Notes: generated by a model from the sequence alone, not told the origin. Positions 1-10,220 are shown, numbered from the stretch's first letter. The stretch is 64,000 nucleotides of DNA from Burkholderia sp. USMB20 (GCF_000949135.2 NZ_JTAN02000003.1:620001-684000), one strand, 5' to 3'. A program made the numbers and translations.

Positions 1-440
1 CCTCGGTCACGCACGTGGCGAACGGGTCGAACGGCAGGCCGTCGCTGAACGCGCAGCAGATCGCGTCGCTGTCCACCACGACGCCGAAGAACAAGATCAT
101 CGTCGGCGGCACCTGGCGCCTCGACAAGTGGGCCGTGACGCTCCACGAGACGCGTTACGGGAAGACCTCGGGAGAAGCGACCTACATCGTCGGACCGAAC
201 GCGTTCTCGACCTCCCAGTTCGTTCACTTCGAGGAGGCCGCACGCTATGTCACCGATGTCGAGGTGCGCTATGACGTGACCAAGAAATTCCAGATCGCGG
301 CCGGCGCGCAGAACCTGTTCGACGTCCGCCCGAGCAAGCTGCCGTACGAGGCGCAGCTGGAAGGCATCCAGTACAGCGGCGGCAGCACGATCGGCGTCAA
401 CGGTGGTTTCTATTATCTGCGGGCACGCTATCTGTTCTGA
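1..440 (+). CDS. TonB-dependent receptor, C-terminal part (5' partial)
   Basis: This open frame enters from the left edge and stops at 438-440, so only about 145 C-terminal residues are present. The fragment has the alternating aromatic/polar pattern of outer-membrane beta-strands, a QNLFDVRP turn typical of TonB-dependent receptors, and ends in RARYLF with the terminal Phe used for outer-membrane assembly. It would bind and import a ligand across the outer membrane using TonB energy; a complete tonB-exbB-exbD-exbD set lies 5.7 kb downstream on the same strand. The ligand cannot be read from this fragment. The neighbouring monooxygenases suggest an organosulfur or similar compound rather than iron, but that is inference. 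Confidence 0.85.
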   Translation, partial: SVTHVANGSNGRPSLNAQQIASLSTTTPKNKIIVGGTWRLDKWAVTLHETRYGKTSGEATYIVGPNAFSTSQFVHFEEAARYVTDVEVRYDVTKKFQIAAGAQNLFDVRPSKLPYEAQLEGIQYSGGSTIGVNGGFYYLRARYLF

Positions 441-591
441 TCGATCGGCCATATTCATAGAAGAAATGACCGTAACGGGCAGATGATCCGTTATCCATAA
501 TGAATGATCTGTCCGGCATGTTCCGCTGTATCGGCGCCCGTCCGAGGCCGTTTCATGTCGGCGGGACGACCGACTTACAAGGTTGAGCTTC

Positions 592-1593
592 ATGTCTTAT
601 TCCCTTTCGATTCTCGACAAAAGCCCGATTGCAGAAGGGGCGAGCGCGCATGACGCGTTGAACTTCACGATCGCGCTTGCGAAGCGTGCCGAAGCGCTCG
701 GCTACAAGCGCTACTGGATTGCGGAACACCATGGCGCGCCGGGTCTCGCGAGCTCGGCACCGGAGATCATCGTGTCGCATTTGCTTGCGCATACGTCGCG
801 GATTCGCGTCGGCTCGGGCGGCGTGATGCTTCAGCATTACAGCCCCTACAAAGTCGCCGAATCGTTCCGTGTGCTGGCTTCGCTCGCGCCGGGACGTGTC
901 GACCTGGGCGTCGGCAAGGCGCCCGGCGGGCTGCCGCTCACGACGCGGGCATTGCAATGGTTTCACGACAAGGCGAAGAAGCCCGACTTTGCCGGGCAAC
1001 TCGCCGAACTCGATGCGTTTCTCGGCGACGGCGTCGCGCCGGACCACCCGTTGGCCGGGGCGGTCGCCTTGCCCGAGCCGCCGGAATCGCCGCAGCGCAT
1101 CCTGCTGGGCGGTAGTCCGGAAAGTGCCGAACTGGCTGCCCGGCATGACTGGCAGTTCTGCTACGCAGGCCACTTCAACGGCGACATCGGCAATATCGAA
1201 AGGTCGCTCGACGTCTATCGCAGCGCGACGGGCCGTGTGCCGCTGCTCGCCCTGTTCGCGGTCGCCGCGCAATCGTCGGAGGACGCCAAACGCCAGGTCG
1301 GCGCGTTGCGGATCTTCAAGCTGCGTTTCGGCAACGGGCAGAGCGTCAACCTGCAGAGCCCGGAGGCGGCCGCCGATTTCGCGCGCCAGATCGGTGTCAC
1401 CGACTATCGGATCGACGAGTTGCGTCCGCAGGTCGCGGCGGGCACGCCGGACGAGGTGCGTCGGGAACTGGATGCGCTGCATGAGCGCTTCGGCATCGAG
1501 GAGTTCGTCATCGACAACCCGGTGGCGGACCATGCCAAGCGCCTCGCCTCGATCGAGGCGCTGGCAGGTCTCGAGCAGCCGGTCGGCGCGTGA
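592..1593 (+). CDS. LLM-class FMN-dependent oxidoreductase, MsnO8-like
   Basis: A 333-residue luciferase-like (bacterial luciferase/alkanesulfonate monooxygenase superfamily) protein. The N-terminus (SILDKSPI, residues 6-13), RYWIAEHH (40-47), [18 protein letters not shown] (73-90) and [15 protein letters not shown] (99-113) are hallmarks of the MsnO8 or group 1 luciferase-family subgroup. Such enzymes use reduced FMN and O2 in a TIM barrel; the substrate of this subgroup is mostly unknown. I chose ATG 592 over TTG 583 because it matches the usual start of this family. It lies 151 nt after the receptor gene and 44 nt before the next monooxygenase, so it probably heads an operon. A paralogue sits at 17579-18739 on the opposite strand. 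Confidence 0.88.
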   Translation: MSYSLSILDKSPIAEGASAHDALNFTIALAKRAEALGYKRYWIAEHHGAPGLASSAPEIIVSHLLAHTSRIRVGSGGVMLQHYSPYKVAESFRVLASLAPGRVDLGVGKAPGGLPLTTRALQWFHDKAKKPDFAGQLAELDAFLGDGVAPDHPLAGAVALPEPPESPQRILLGGSPESAELAARHDWQFCYAGHFNGDIGNIERSLDVYRSATGRVPLLALFAVAAQSSEDAKRQVGALRIFKLRFGNGQSVNLQSPEAAADFARQIGVTDYRIDELRPQVAAGTPDEVRRELDALHERFGIEEFVIDNPVADHAKRLASIEALAGLEQPVGA

Positions 1594-1637
1594 CGGCGCC
1601 TGGCTGCCTTTTCATTCTTCAGACCGCGGATTCGAAC

Positions 1638-2960
1638 ATGACCCAACGCAACCTCACTTTCGGCCTGATGCTGCATGGCGCAGGCGGCCACATGAATTCG
1701 TGGAAGCATCCGGCCGGCCCTGCCGATGCGAGCGTCAACATCGACTTCGTCACCGGCATCGCGCAGAAGGCCGAAGCCAACGGCGTGGCATTCGTGTTCG
1801 TCGCGGATGGCCTTTACATCAACGAGAAGTCGATCCCGCATTTCCTGAACCGCTTCGAGCCGATCTCGATCCTGTCCGCGCTTGCGACGGCCACGTCGAA
1901 GATCGGGCTGGCGGGCACGCTGTCCACGTCGTACAGCCATCCGTTCACGGTGGCCCGCCAGTTCGCGTCGCTCGACCTGATCAGCGGCGGGCGCGCCGGG
2001 TGGAACGTCGTGACCTCGCCGCTCGAAGGCTCGGCGAAGAACTACGGCGGCGCACATCCGGATCACGCGCTGCGTTACGAGATCGCCGATGAATACCTGC
2101 AGGCGGTGCAGGGCCTGTGGGACAGCTGGGACGACGACGCGTTCGTGCGCGACCGCGCGAGCGGCCGCTTCTTCGATCGCGACAAGCTGCACCCGCTAAA
2201 CCACAAGGGCCGCTTTTTCGAGGTGGCCGGGCCGCTCAACATCCAGCGTTCGCCGCAGGGGCAGCCGGTGATTTTCCAGGCGGGAGCGTCGGATGACGGT
2301 ATCGCGCTGGCCGGCAAGTATGCCGATGCCGTGTTCACGCACGCGCCGTCGCTGGACGAGACGCGCGCATTTGCCGAGCGCGTGCGCGACAGCGCGGAGG
2401 CGCACGGCCGCGCGCGCACCGACGTGAAGATCTTCCCCGGTATCGGGCCGATCGTCGGTGCGACGCGCGAAGAAGCCGAGGAGAAGTACCGCGCGATTCG
2501 CGATCTGCTCACGATCGACGAGGCGCTCGCTTATCTCGGCCGCTTTTTCGAGCATCACGACTTTTCGCAGTATCCGCTCGATGCGCCGTTTCCGGAGCTG
2601 GGCGAGCTCGGCAGGAACAGTTTCCGTTCCACGACCGATCGCATCAAGGAAGAGGCCAGGCGAAACGGGTCGACGCTCAGGGAGGTGGCGCTCGACGTGG
2701 CAACGCCGAAGCCCGGGTTCATCGGCACCGGCGAGACGGTCGCGGACGAACTGATCCGCTGGTTCGATGCGGGCGCGGCCGACGGCTTCATTCTCGGTTT
2801 CCAGGTGCAGACCGAAGGGCTCGAGGATTTCGTCCGTTACGTGATTCCCGCACTCGAGGCACGGGGCCGCTACCATCGTGCGCTACCGGGCGCCACGCTG
2901 CGGGACCATCTCGGCCTGCCGCGCCGCGCGAGCCGTTACGCAACCGCAGAGACTGCGTGA
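1638..2960 (+). CDS. NtaA/SnaA/DszA-type flavin monooxygenase
   Basis: A 440-residue protein of the two-component FMNH2-dependent monooxygenase group that contains nitrilotriacetate, pristinamycin, dibenzothiophene-sulfone and dimethylsulfide monooxygenases. Diagnostic stretches are [19 protein letters not shown] (52-70), [19 protein letters not shown] (91-109), [18 protein letters not shown] (116-133) and [11 protein letters not shown] (208-218). ATG 1638 is preferred to GTG 1590, which would add 16 residues with no family resemblance. It is close in sequence to the proteins at 8877-10220 and 10304-11638. Such enzymes need FMNH2 from a separate reductase. It is followed by an importer gene after 32 nt, consistent with uptake and cleavage of one substrate; the substrate itself is unknown. 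Confidence 0.88.
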   Translation: MTQRNLTFGLMLHGAGGHMNSWKHPAGPADASVNIDFVTGIAQKAEANGVAFVFVADGLYINEKSIPHFLNRFEPISILSALATATSKIGLAGTLSTSYSHPFTVARQFASLDLISGGRAGWNVVTSPLEGSAKNYGGAHPDHALRYEIADEYLQAVQGLWDSWDDDAFVRDRASGRFFDRDKLHPLNHKGRFFEVAGPLNIQRSPQGQPVIFQAGASDDGIALAGKYADAVFTHAPSLDETRAFAERVRDSAEAHGRARTDVKIFPGIGPIVGATREEAEEKYRAIRDLLTIDEALAYLGRFFEHHDFSQYPLDAPFPELGELGRNSFRSTTDRIKEEARRNGSTLREVALDVATPKPGFIGTGETVADELIRWFDAGAADGFILGFQVQTEGLEDFVRYVIPALEARGRYHRALPGATLRDHLGLPRRASRYATAETA

Positions 2961-2992
2961 CGGATCGACACGACATGCGCAAAGGCAGCGTG

Positions 2993-4801
2993 ATGAACGA
3001 TATTTCCAGGATTGCCGGTCATGCACCCTTCGTGGCCGAAGGCGCGTCATCGGCGCCACCCGACTACGCGCAATACCGGGTCGTTCCCGCCCGCAACCCG
3101 GCAAGGACGCTCGGGACCGCCGCGGCGATCGTGCTGATCGCTGCCGTTCTCTATTCGGTGCTCGACAACCCGCACTGGGGCTGGAAAGTCTTTGCGCAGT
3201 GGTTTTTCTCCGAAGCCGTGCTCGCGGGGCTCGGGCAGACGCTGCTGCTGACGGCGCTCGGCGCGGTCCTCGGCTTCGCGCTGGCCGTTCCGCTCGCGCT
3301 GGCGCGACTCTCGCGCTCGCCGCTGTTGTCCTCGTGCGCGTGGGCCTACATCTGGCTGTTCCGTTCGATTCCGACCATCGTCCTGCTGCTGTTGCTGAAC
3401 AATCTCGGTTATCTGTACGACACGGTCAGGCTCGGGATTCCGTTCACGAACATCGTGTTCCTGCACGGCCCGACCACGGATCTGATCACACCGTTCATGG
3501 CAGCGATCCTCGGGCTGACGCTGACCCAGGCCGCGTTCGCGGCGGAAGCGATCCGCGGCGGCATCCTGTCGGTCGACCACGGGCAGCGCGAGGCCGCGGC
3601 GGCGCTCGGCCTGCCGCGCGCGCGGCAGACCTGGCGCATCGTGCTGCCTCAGGCGATGCGGGCGATCCTGCCTGCCGCGTTCAACGACGTGATCGGACTG
3701 GCGAAGGGCACCGCGGTCGTCTATATCCTCGCGATGCCGGATCTGTTCTACACGGTCCAGATCATCTACCACCGCAACCTGGAAGTGATTCCGATGCTGA
3801 TGGTCGCGACCGTCTGGTATTTGGTGATCCTGACCGTATTGTCCGCGATCCAGGTTCATATCGAGCGCCACTATGCGCGCGGTGCGACGCGCGACCCGGT
3901 GGCCGTGTCGCCGGTTTCCGCATTCCTGCGCAAAGGTTTCCGTTCGCTCGAGACGCTGCTTTCCCCGGCCGCGGTGGCGGGCAGCCAGCCGGACGACGCG
4001 GCGGCGGGTGCAGAGACGACCGGCTGGGCGAAACAGCGCGTCGGGGCGGCCGTCGGCATTCATCGCATATCGAAGCGCTTCGGGGCGCAGAAGGTACTCG
4101 ACGACGTTTCGCTGGCCATCCCGTCCGGGAGCGTGACGGTCATTCTGGGGCAGTCGGGCTCCGGCAAGTCGACGCTGCTGCGTACCGTCAACCACCTCGA
4201 GCGTGTCGACGAGGGCTTCATCGACATCGACGGCGAACTGGTTGGCTATCGCCGCGACGGGCGCACGCTCCACGAACTCAAGGAAAAGGACATCCTGCGC
4301 CGCCGCGCCGAGGTCGGCATGGTGTTCCAGAGTTTCAACCTGTTCCCGCATTTGACCGTGCTCCAGAACGTCGTCGAGGCGCCGGTCGCGGCCGGCCTGC
4401 CGCGCGAACGGGCGGAAGCGGAAGCACGCGCGCTGCTCGCCCGCGTGGGCCTGGCCGACAAGGCCGATGCGTGGCCGCGTCAGCTGTCCGGCGGGCAGCA
4501 GCAACGCGTGGCGATCGCCCGCGCGCTCGCGCTGAAGCCCAAGGTGTTGCTGTTCGACGAGCCGACTTCCGCGCTCGACCCGGAGCTCGTCAACGAAGTG
4601 CTCGACGTGATCCGTCAGCTTGCCCGTTCCGGGACGACGCTGATCATCGTCACGCACGAGATCGGTTTCGCGCGCGAAGTCGCCGACACGATCGTTTTCA
4701 TGGATGGCGGACGCATCGTGGAGTCGGGGCCGCCGTCGGCGGTGCTGGCGGCGCCATCGCATCCGCGTACGCGCGAGTTCCTGTCCAGGGTGCTGTCGTA
4801 G
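2993..4801 (+). CDS. Fused amino-acid-type ABC permease/ATPase
   Basis: A 602-residue fusion of a HisM/GlnP-type permease (about residues 45-310) and an ATPase (about 345-600). The permease half has several hydrophobic segments and the EAA-loop pattern REAAAALGLPRARQTWRIVLP. The ATPase half shows Walker A (GQSGSGKST), signature [14 protein letters not shown] and Walker [18 protein letters not shown] 2993 is preceded by AAAGG at a good distance; GTG 2957 and ATG 2975 are less likely. The fusion would act as a homodimer importing a small polar solute. No substrate-binding protein lies next to it; one may lie left of the window, or the SBP at 20570 may serve it. It sits between two monooxygenase genes and is probably cotranscribed with them. 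Confidence 0.88.
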   Translation: MNDISRIAGHAPFVAEGASSAPPDYAQYRVVPARNPARTLGTAAAIVLIAAVLYSVLDNPHWGWKVFAQWFFSEAVLAGLGQTLLLTALGAVLGFALAVPLALARLSRSPLLSSCAWAYIWLFRSIPTIVLLLLLNNLGYLYDTVRLGIPFTNIVFLHGPTTDLITPFMAAILGLTLTQAAFAAEAIRGGILSVDHGQREAAAALGLPRARQTWRIVLPQAMRAILPAAFNDVIGLAKGTAVVYILAMPDLFYTVQIIYHRNLEVIPMLMVATVWYLVILTVLSAIQVHIERHYARGATRDPVAVSPVSAFLRKGFRSLETLLSPAAVAGSQPDDAAAGAETTGWAKQRVGAAVGIHRISKRFGAQKVLDDVSLAIPSGSVTVILGQSGSGKSTLLRTVNHLERVDEGFIDIDGELVGYRRDGRTLHELKEKDILRRRAEVGMVFQSFNLFPHLTVLQNVVEAPVAAGLPRERAEAEARALLARVGLADKADAWPRQLSGGQQQRVAIARALALKPKVLLFDEPTSALDPELVNEVLDVIRQLARSGTTLIIVTHEIGFAREVADTIVFMDGGRIVESGPPSAVLAAPSHPRTREFLSRVLS

Positions 4802-4858
4802 TCATGTGCGGGTCTCCCGGCTTGCGGCCGGCACGACATGGCATCGACACCGTGGCAA

Positions 4859-5917
4859 ATGACGAAGGATGAAAAAGTGGGCAACGGACGAATCGATCAC
4901 ATTGCATTTCTCACACCGGGAAATTATCCCGACGAGGACGCTGCCTCCGGATTCGAGCGGACGCTCGAACTGTTTCGCGTCGGCGAGGCGCTCGGTTACG
5001 ACAGCGCCTGGGTGCGGCAGCGTCACCTCGAGCGCGCCGTGTCCTCGGCCGCCACGTTTCTCGCGGCGGCCAGCCAGCGGACGAGCCGGATCGGGCTCGG
5101 CGCGGCGGTGATCCAGATGGGCTACGAGAATCCGTTCCGGCTCGCCGAGGATCTGGCGACCGTGGACGTGCTGTCGAACGGCCGGCTCAATGTGGGGCTC
5201 AGCGCAGGCGCGCCGAATCACGGCGCGCTGCTGGGCGAGCGGCTGTTCGACACCGATCCCGACCTGGTCGACTTCTCGCACGCACGGGTGGCCCGCCTGC
5301 GTCGCAATCTCGCCGGCGACTGGCTCGGTGACGACGACACGTTCGTGGAATCGGCCGCCGGCCGGGTGCGGCCGCGGGTGAGCCCGTATGCGCCCGGTCT
5401 GACGGACCGGCTCTGGTATGGGGGCGGTTCCAGGCGCTCGATCGAGTGGGCCGCCAGAAACGGCTTCAACTTGCTGATCGGCAATCTGACCACGGGCGAG
5501 GGGACCGACAGTTATGTCGACGCCCAGCTTCGCCAGCTCGAGCTGTACCGCCGTCACTGGAGCGAAGCCGCCGCACCCCGTATCGCGCTGGGCCGGGTGA
5601 TCGTTCCGACCGACAGTGCAGATGCGCGGGAGCGTGAACGCTATCGGGCGTTTGCCGACGCGCGCCATGTCCGCACGCTGGCGCCGCAGGGCGAACGGCG
5701 CACGCTCTTCGCACCGGATCTCGTCGGCACCTCGGACGAGATCGTGGAGCGGCTGCTTGCCGACCCCGTGGTTGGGCAAGTGCGGGAACTGCGCCTGGAA
5801 TTGCCTTACGACCTGCCGTTCGAAAGTTACCGGCAGATTCTCGACGATTTCGTCACGCGTATCGCCCCGGCACTCGGCTGGCGTCCGGCCGACCGGCGCG
5901 AACCGGTCGCGGCCTGA
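4859..5917 (+). CDS. LLM-class FMN-dependent monooxygenase, KPN_01858-like
   Basis: A luciferase-like flavin monooxygenase of 352 residues from ATG 4859 (an earlier in-frame ATG at 4838 would add seven). IDHIAFLTPGNYP near the start, SAWVRQRHLERAVSS, RIGLGAAVIQMGYENPFRLAED and VDVLSNGRLNVGLSAG fit the putative FMN-dependent luciferase-like group seen next to amino-acid-type ABC transporters in enterics. It follows the fused transporter by 57 nt and likely acts on what that transporter brings in. It is the fourth member of the plus-strand block 592-5917. Substrate unknown; the subgroup assignment is from memory of the family. Confidence 0.82.
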   Translation: MTKDEKVGNGRIDHIAFLTPGNYPDEDAASGFERTLELFRVGEALGYDSAWVRQRHLERAVSSAATFLAAASQRTSRIGLGAAVIQMGYENPFRLAEDLATVDVLSNGRLNVGLSAGAPNHGALLGERLFDTDPDLVDFSHARVARLRRNLAGDWLGDDDTFVESAAGRVRPRVSPYAPGLTDRLWYGGGSRRSIEWAARNGFNLLIGNLTTGEGTDSYVDAQLRQLELYRRHWSEAAAPRIALGRVIVPTDSADARERERYRAFADARHVRTLAPQGERRTLFAPDLVGTSDEIVERLLADPVVGQVRELRLELPYDLPFESYRQILDDFVTRIAPALGWRPADRREPVAA

Positions 5918-6119
5918 CGGGATCGACACGACATGCGTCGGGCGGCGTGCGTGACCGGAATCGGCGACGGGGCGGATACGGCCACGCGGGCCGGGACCGT
6001 CTCGCCGCCACGCACGCGGGCGGCGACGCGCCGGCGAATCGCTTGCACCGTCGTCCGCGCACCGGCTCGCGGATGTCACGCGGCGCCGAACGCCCGACCT
6101 TATTGCCATTGGACTGAAC

Positions 6120-6818
6120 ATGACCAGCGCCTCTCAAACCCGACTCGCGGCAATCGGCCGTCCGCGCCAGTTCGGCAACAAGCGGACCCATCCGGTCCGT
6201 CGCTTCGGCGGCATCGCGATCGCCATCGGCCTGCATCTCGTCCTGATCTGGGCGCTGGTGAACGGCCTGGCGACCCGGGTCGTCGAGATCGTCCAGCAAC
6301 CGATCGAGACTCGCATCATCGTGCCGGTGAAACCGCCGCCGCCCCCGCCGCCGAAGCCGGTCGAGAAGGTCGTGTCGAAGCCGCGGGTGGCGCCGCCGCC
6401 TCCGCCGTTCGTGCCGCCGCCCGAGGTGCACGTGCAGGCGCCGCCGCCGCCGACCATCACGCACCAGGCCGCGCCGGCCCCGAGCGCACCCGTGCACGAG
6501 GCGCCGCCCGCGCCGGTGCCTGCGCCGGCGCCGGTCGCGAGGCCGGTGAACCAGGAGGTCGGCGTCGTCTGCCCGAATTCGGACGAAGTCCGCTCGTCGA
6601 TCGTCTATCCGCCCGACGCGCAGGACAACAACATCACGGGCGATGTGACGGTCGAGTTTACGGTGGACCCGGACGGCCGCGTCACGAACCTGAGGCTCGC
6701 GCAGCCGGCCGACCCGGTGCTCAATCGGGCGGCGCTCAGTGCGGTCAAGCGCTTTCGCTGCATTGCGCAGGGGCAGCCCGTGCGGGTGCGGGTACCGTTT
6801 TCCTTCAATCTGAATTGA
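6120..6818 (+). CDS. tonB: TonB energy transducer
   Basis: A 232-residue protein with the full TonB layout: a short cytoplasmic N-terminus, one membrane helix at about 31-50 containing His39 (equivalent to the essential TonB transmembrane His), a Pro-rich periplasmic spacer at about 68-140 with PPPPPPP and PAPAP runs, and a C-terminal domain at about 155-232 with the VTVEFTVDPDGRVTNLRL core. It couples the ExbB/ExbD proton motor to outer-membrane receptors such as the one at the left edge. Two cysteines (151 and 214) bracket the C-terminal domain and could form a disulfide. exbB follows after 70 nt. Confidence 0.93.
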   Translation: MTSASQTRLAAIGRPRQFGNKRTHPVRRFGGIAIAIGLHLVLIWALVNGLATRVVEIVQQPIETRIIVPVKPPPPPPPKPVEKVVSKPRVAPPPPPFVPPPEVHVQAPPPPTITHQAAPAPSAPVHEAPPAPVPAPAPVARPVNQEVGVVCPNSDEVRSSIVYPPDAQDNNITGDVTVEFTVDPDGRVTNLRLAQPADPVLNRAALSAVKRFRCIAQGQPVRVRVPFSFNLN

Positions 6819-6888
6819 TGCCGGCCACACGCCGTTCGAGCTGGCCGGCTTCACGAATCGACACACGACGTATACGGATGGAGTCCTT

Positions 6889-7827
6889 ATGAAAAAGCGC
6901 TTTCGCGCCGCACTTGCGGCAAGTCTGATGATCACCGCCGGCATTGGCGGCACCCTGGTCGCACCGCACACCGTGCTTGCACAGGAAGCAGCGGCATCGG
7001 CGCCCGGCCGGGCGGCATCGGGCGCGGCACCGACCGCGGCGGCATCGGCTGCCGCCAGTGCGGCCGATCTTTCGGCGCCGCCGCCCGCGCCCGCGACGTC
7101 GGCAACCGTCGAGAACCCGTATGGCCTCGGTGCCCTGTGGGCGAACGGCGACTTCGTGGCCCGCTTCGTCCTTGGGCTGCTCGTGGTCATGTCGCTCGGC
7201 AGCTGGTACATCATGATCACCAAGTTCCTCGAGCAGGTGCGGGCAAACAGCCGCGCGAAATCGGCCGACGAGCAGGTCTGGAATGCGCCGACGCTGGCCG
7301 AAGGCGCGGCCCAGCTCGATGATGCGTCGCCGTTCCGTTTCATCGCCGAGAACGCGATCGAGGCCGGGGAGCATCACGACACGGCGCTGCTCGATTCGGT
7401 CGATCGCAATACCTGGATCGACCTGAACATCGAGCGTTCGATCACCAACGTGTCGAACCGGCTGCAGGACGGCCTCGCGTTTCTGGGCACCGTGGGATCC
7501 ACGGCGCCGTTCGTCGGGCTGTTCGGCACGGTATGGGGCATCTATCACGCGCTGACGGCCATCGGCATCGCCGGCCAGGCATCGATCGACAAGGTCGCCG
7601 GCCCGGTGGGCGAGGCGCTGATCATGACCGCGATCGGCCTCGCCGTGGCCGTACCGGCCGTGCTCGGCTACAACTTCCTCGTGCGCCGGAACAAGTCCGT
7701 GATGGAGCGCGTGCGCGACTTCGGCGCGCAGTTGCATACGGTATTGCTCGCGGGCGGCCGGCGCGCGGCCGGCAGCAGCGCGACGCCCGCGGCACCGGCG
7801 CCGCAGGCGCTGGCGGTTCAGTCGTGA
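6889..7827 (+). CDS. exbB: ExbB proton-channel subunit with N-terminal extension
   Basis: A 312-residue MotA/TolQ/ExbB family protein. It begins with a signal-like segment (charged MKKRFR, hydrophobic core, Ala-rich region to about residue 70), the extended N-terminus found in many ExbB proteins. Membrane segments follow near 92-112, 200-225 and 240-265, including LGTVGSTAPFVGLFGTVWG and GEALIMTAIGLAVAVPAV, the conserved pore-lining helices. With ExbD it forms the inner-membrane proton motor for TonB. ATG 6889 follows a plausible GGAG. The two exbD genes follow after 12 nt, so tonB-exbB-exbD-exbD is one operon. Confidence 0.93.
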   Translation: MKKRFRAALAASLMITAGIGGTLVAPHTVLAQEAAASAPGRAASGAAPTAAASAAASAADLSAPPPAPATSATVENPYGLGALWANGDFVARFVLGLLVVMSLGSWYIMITKFLEQVRANSRAKSADEQVWNAPTLAEGAAQLDDASPFRFIAENAIEAGEHHDTALLDSVDRNTWIDLNIERSITNVSNRLQDGLAFLGTVGSTAPFVGLFGTVWGIYHALTAIGIAGQASIDKVAGPVGEALIMTAIGLAVAVPAVLGYNFLVRRNKSVMERVRDFGAQLHTVLLAGGRRAAGSSATPAAPAPQALAVQS

Positions 7828-7839
7828 GCGGAGGCTGTC

Positions 7840-8262
7840 ATGGCGATCAGTGTCGTCGGTGACGACAACGACGAGGTCATCTCGGCGATCAACACGACGC
7901 CGCTCGTGGACGTGATGCTGGTGCTGCTGATCATCTTCCTGATCACGATCCCGGTGGTGACCCATACGATCCAGGTGCAGTTGCCGAAGGAGCGGGTCCA
8001 GCCGCTGCAGACGCAGCCGAAAAGCATCGAGCTCGCGGTGAACCGGCAGGGCGACATCTTCTGGGGCACCGAGCATGTGGACCTGCAGACGCTGGTGGCG
8101 CGGCTGAAGGACCTATCCGCGCAGACGCCGCAGCCGGACGTGCACGTGCGCGGCGATCAGGCCACGCCGTATCAGTACATCGGCAAGGTCGTGACGGCGT
8201 GCGAGCGGGCCGGGATCGGCAAGCTTTCCTTCATTACTCAGCCCCCCGCACGGGGCGGCTAG
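7840..8262 (+). CDS. exbD: ExbD proton-channel subunit (first copy)
   Basis: A 140-residue ExbD/TolR protein: a short cytoplasmic tail, one transmembrane helix at about 25-45 with the invariant Asp in TTPLVDVMLVLLIIF (proton-carrying residue), then a periplasmic domain. It partners with ExbB and TonB. It lies 12 nt after exbB and 12 nt before a second exbD. The periplasmic domain differs clearly from that of the second copy, so the pair is likely specialised (as exbD1/exbD2 are in Xanthomonas) rather than a fresh duplicate. Confidence 0.92.
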   Translation: MAISVVGDDNDEVISAINTTPLVDVMLVLLIIFLITIPVVTHTIQVQLPKERVQPLQTQPKSIELAVNRQGDIFWGTEHVDLQTLVARLKDLSAQTPQPDVHVRGDQATPYQYIGKVVTACERAGIGKLSFITQPPARGG

Positions 8263-8274
8263 GGAGTTCGAACG

Positions 8275-8706
8275 ATGGGTATGAACGCAGGTTCCGGCGC
8301 GGGCAGGGACGAGCCGGACGTGATGGTGGACATCAACACCACGCCGCTGATCGACGTGATGCTGGTGCTGCTGATCATGTTGATCATCACGATCCCGATC
8401 CAGATGCATTCGGTGAAGATGAACTTGCCGGTCGGGAATCCGCCCGTCCCGCCGCATCCGCCTCAGGTGGTGCAGATCGACATCGGCGCGGACGGCTCGG
8501 TCAACTGGAACGGCGCGGCCGTGCGGGGCGGCGCGGCGCTGGACGCGAAGTTTCGCGAGGTGGCGGCCGAGGCGGACCAGGACGAGATCCGGTTGCGCCC
8601 GGACAAGGCGGCGCCTTACCGGGCGGTGGCCGAAGTGCTGGCGTCGGCCCAGCGCGAAGGGGCGACGAAGATCGGGTTGATCGGCAACGAACAGTACATG
8701 CAATGA
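8275..8706 (+). CDS. exbD: ExbD proton-channel subunit (second copy)
   Basis: A 143-residue ExbD/TolR family protein with the same Asp-containing helix motif (NTTPLIDVMLVLLIM) after an Asp/Gly-rich N-terminus, and a periplasmic domain ending in GNEQYMQ. It is translated from ATG 8275 right after the first exbD and closes the TonB operon. In systems with two ExbD proteins only one may be needed for certain receptors; which applies here cannot be read from sequence. A 170-nt gap separates it from the next monooxygenase gene. Confidence 0.92.
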   Translation: MGMNAGSGAGRDEPDVMVDINTTPLIDVMLVLLIMLIITIPIQMHSVKMNLPVGNPPVPPHPPQVVQIDIGADGSVNWNGAAVRGGAALDAKFREVAAEADQDEIRLRPDKAAPYRAVAEVLASAQREGATKIGLIGNEQYMQ

Positions 8707-8876
8707 GTCGCGCGGAAGGTTCGTCGGGCGCTCGGGTGCCGGAGCGGGACGGCCGGGTGCCGATCTTCAGGCAGGCGACGTTTCCCGCACCGCCGTGCCG
8801 ATGAAGACGAAGCGGATGAAGCGGGAGAGGAAGCGTAGTTTCCTACAACATCAGTACAACCAATGAAAGTGACATC

Positions 8877-10220
8877 ATGAGCGAAGCGCAGGCAGAGCGG
8901 GCGAACTGGCGTTCCAGGCGGATTCATCTTGGCGCGACGATCCACGGACCCGGTGGACATTACGCGGGATGGCGGCACCCCGACGCGGTGATCGACGCAA
9001 GCATCAACCCGGACTTCGCGAAGAACGTGGCCCGCCAGGCCGAGGCGGGCAAGTTCGATTTCGTATTCGTGGCGGACGGCCTGCATATCAACGCGAAGTC
9101 GATTCCGCACTTCCTGAACCGGTTCGAGCCGCTCACGCTGTTGTCGGCACTGTCGGCCGTCACGGAACGGGTGGGACTGGTGGGAACCCTGTCGACGTCC
9201 TACAGTGAACCGTTCACGGTTGCCCGGCAGTTCGCGAGCCTGGATCACCTGAGCCGGGGGCGAGCGGGCTGGAACGTCGTGACGTCGCCGCTCGAAGGTT
9301 CCGCGCGGAATTTTTCGCGCACCGCGCATCCCGAACATGACGAACGTTACCGGATCGCCGACGAATATCTCGAGGTCACGAAGGGGCTCTGGGATTCCTG
9401 GGAGGACGACGCGTTCGTGCGCGACCGCGCGAGCGGCGTGTTCTTCGATCCGGCCAAGCTCCATACGCTCGATCACAAGGGCAAGTATTTCTCCGTCGAG
9501 GGGCCGCTGAACGTCGGGCGTACGCCGCAGGCGCGTCCCGTCCTGTTCCAGGCCGGCGCGTCGGATGCGGGCAAGCAGCTCGCGGCGAAGCATGCGGATG
9601 CGGTCTTCACGCATCACGACACGCTGGCTCAGGCGCGCGATTTCTATGGCGATCTCAAGCGCCAGGTGAGTGGGCACGGCAGGCATCCCGACGACCTGAA
9701 GATCTTCCAGGGCATCGGCGTGATCGTGGGCGCTTCTGCGGAGGACGCGGAACGGCAATACCAGGAGAGCCTGACACTGATCACGATCGAAAGCGCGCTC
9801 GACCATCTCGGCCGGTTTTTCGAGCATCACGATTTCGGTCAGTATCCGCTCGACGCGCCGTTTCCGGAAATCGGCGACCTCGGCAGCAACAGTTTCCGCA
9901 GCGGGACGGACGAGATCAAGCGCAATGCGCGCGAGCGCGGCCTGACGCTGCGCGAGGTCGCGCTCGAGGCCGCTGCGCCGCGCCCGCGTTTCATCGGGAC
10001 GCCGGAGCGCATCGCGGATGGTTTGCAGGAATGGTTCGAGGCCGGTGCGGCTGACGGTTTCATCGTCGGTGGCGGGACGCCTTCGGCATTCACCGATTTC
10101 GTCGAACAGGTGGTGCCGATTCTCCGACAGCGCGGGCTGTTCCGTGCCGAGTATCAGGGAGAGACCTTGCGCGACCATCTGGACGTAACCTACCCGCGCA
10201 ATCGCTACGCGGCGGCATGA
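8877..10220 (+). CDS. NtaA/SnaA/DszA-type flavin monooxygenase
   Basis: A 447-residue two-component flavin monooxygenase. It carries [56 protein letters not shown] and [14 protein letters not shown], the same blocks as the proteins at 1638 and 10304, and is nearest to the latter. It likely cleaves a C-S or C-N bond with FMNH2 and O2. ATG 8877 is in an AT-richer stretch after 170 nt without a gene and may have its own promoter. It is convergent with the next gene, its close paralogue on the minus strand, with only 83 nt between the stops. Confidence 0.88.
   Translation: MSEAQAERANWRSRRIHLGATIHGPGGHYAGWRHPDAVIDASINPDFAKNVARQAEAGKFDFVFVADGLHINAKSIPHFLNRFEPLTLLSALSAVTERVGLVGTLSTSYSEPFTVARQFASLDHLSRGRAGWNVVTSPLEGSARNFSRTAHPEHDERYRIADEYLEVTKGLWDSWEDDAFVRDRASGVFFDPAKLHTLDHKGKYFSVEGPLNVGRTPQARPVLFQAGASDAGKQLAAKHADAVFTHHDTLAQARDFYGDLKRQVSGHGRHPDDLKIFQGIGVIVGASAEDAERQYQESLTLITIESALDHLGRFFEHHDFGQYPLDAPFPEIGDLGSNSFRSGTDEIKRNARERGLTLREVALEAAAPRPRFIGTPERIADGLQEWFEAGAADGFIVGGGTPSAFTDFVEQVVPILRQRGLFRAEYQGETLRDHLDVTYPRNRYAAA

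Noticed and set aside
2957-2992. Earlier starts (GTG 2957, ATG 2975) for the fused transporter
   Set aside because: ATG 2993 has the best spaced AAAGG and keeps the gene clear of the previous stop; the extra residues have no family support.
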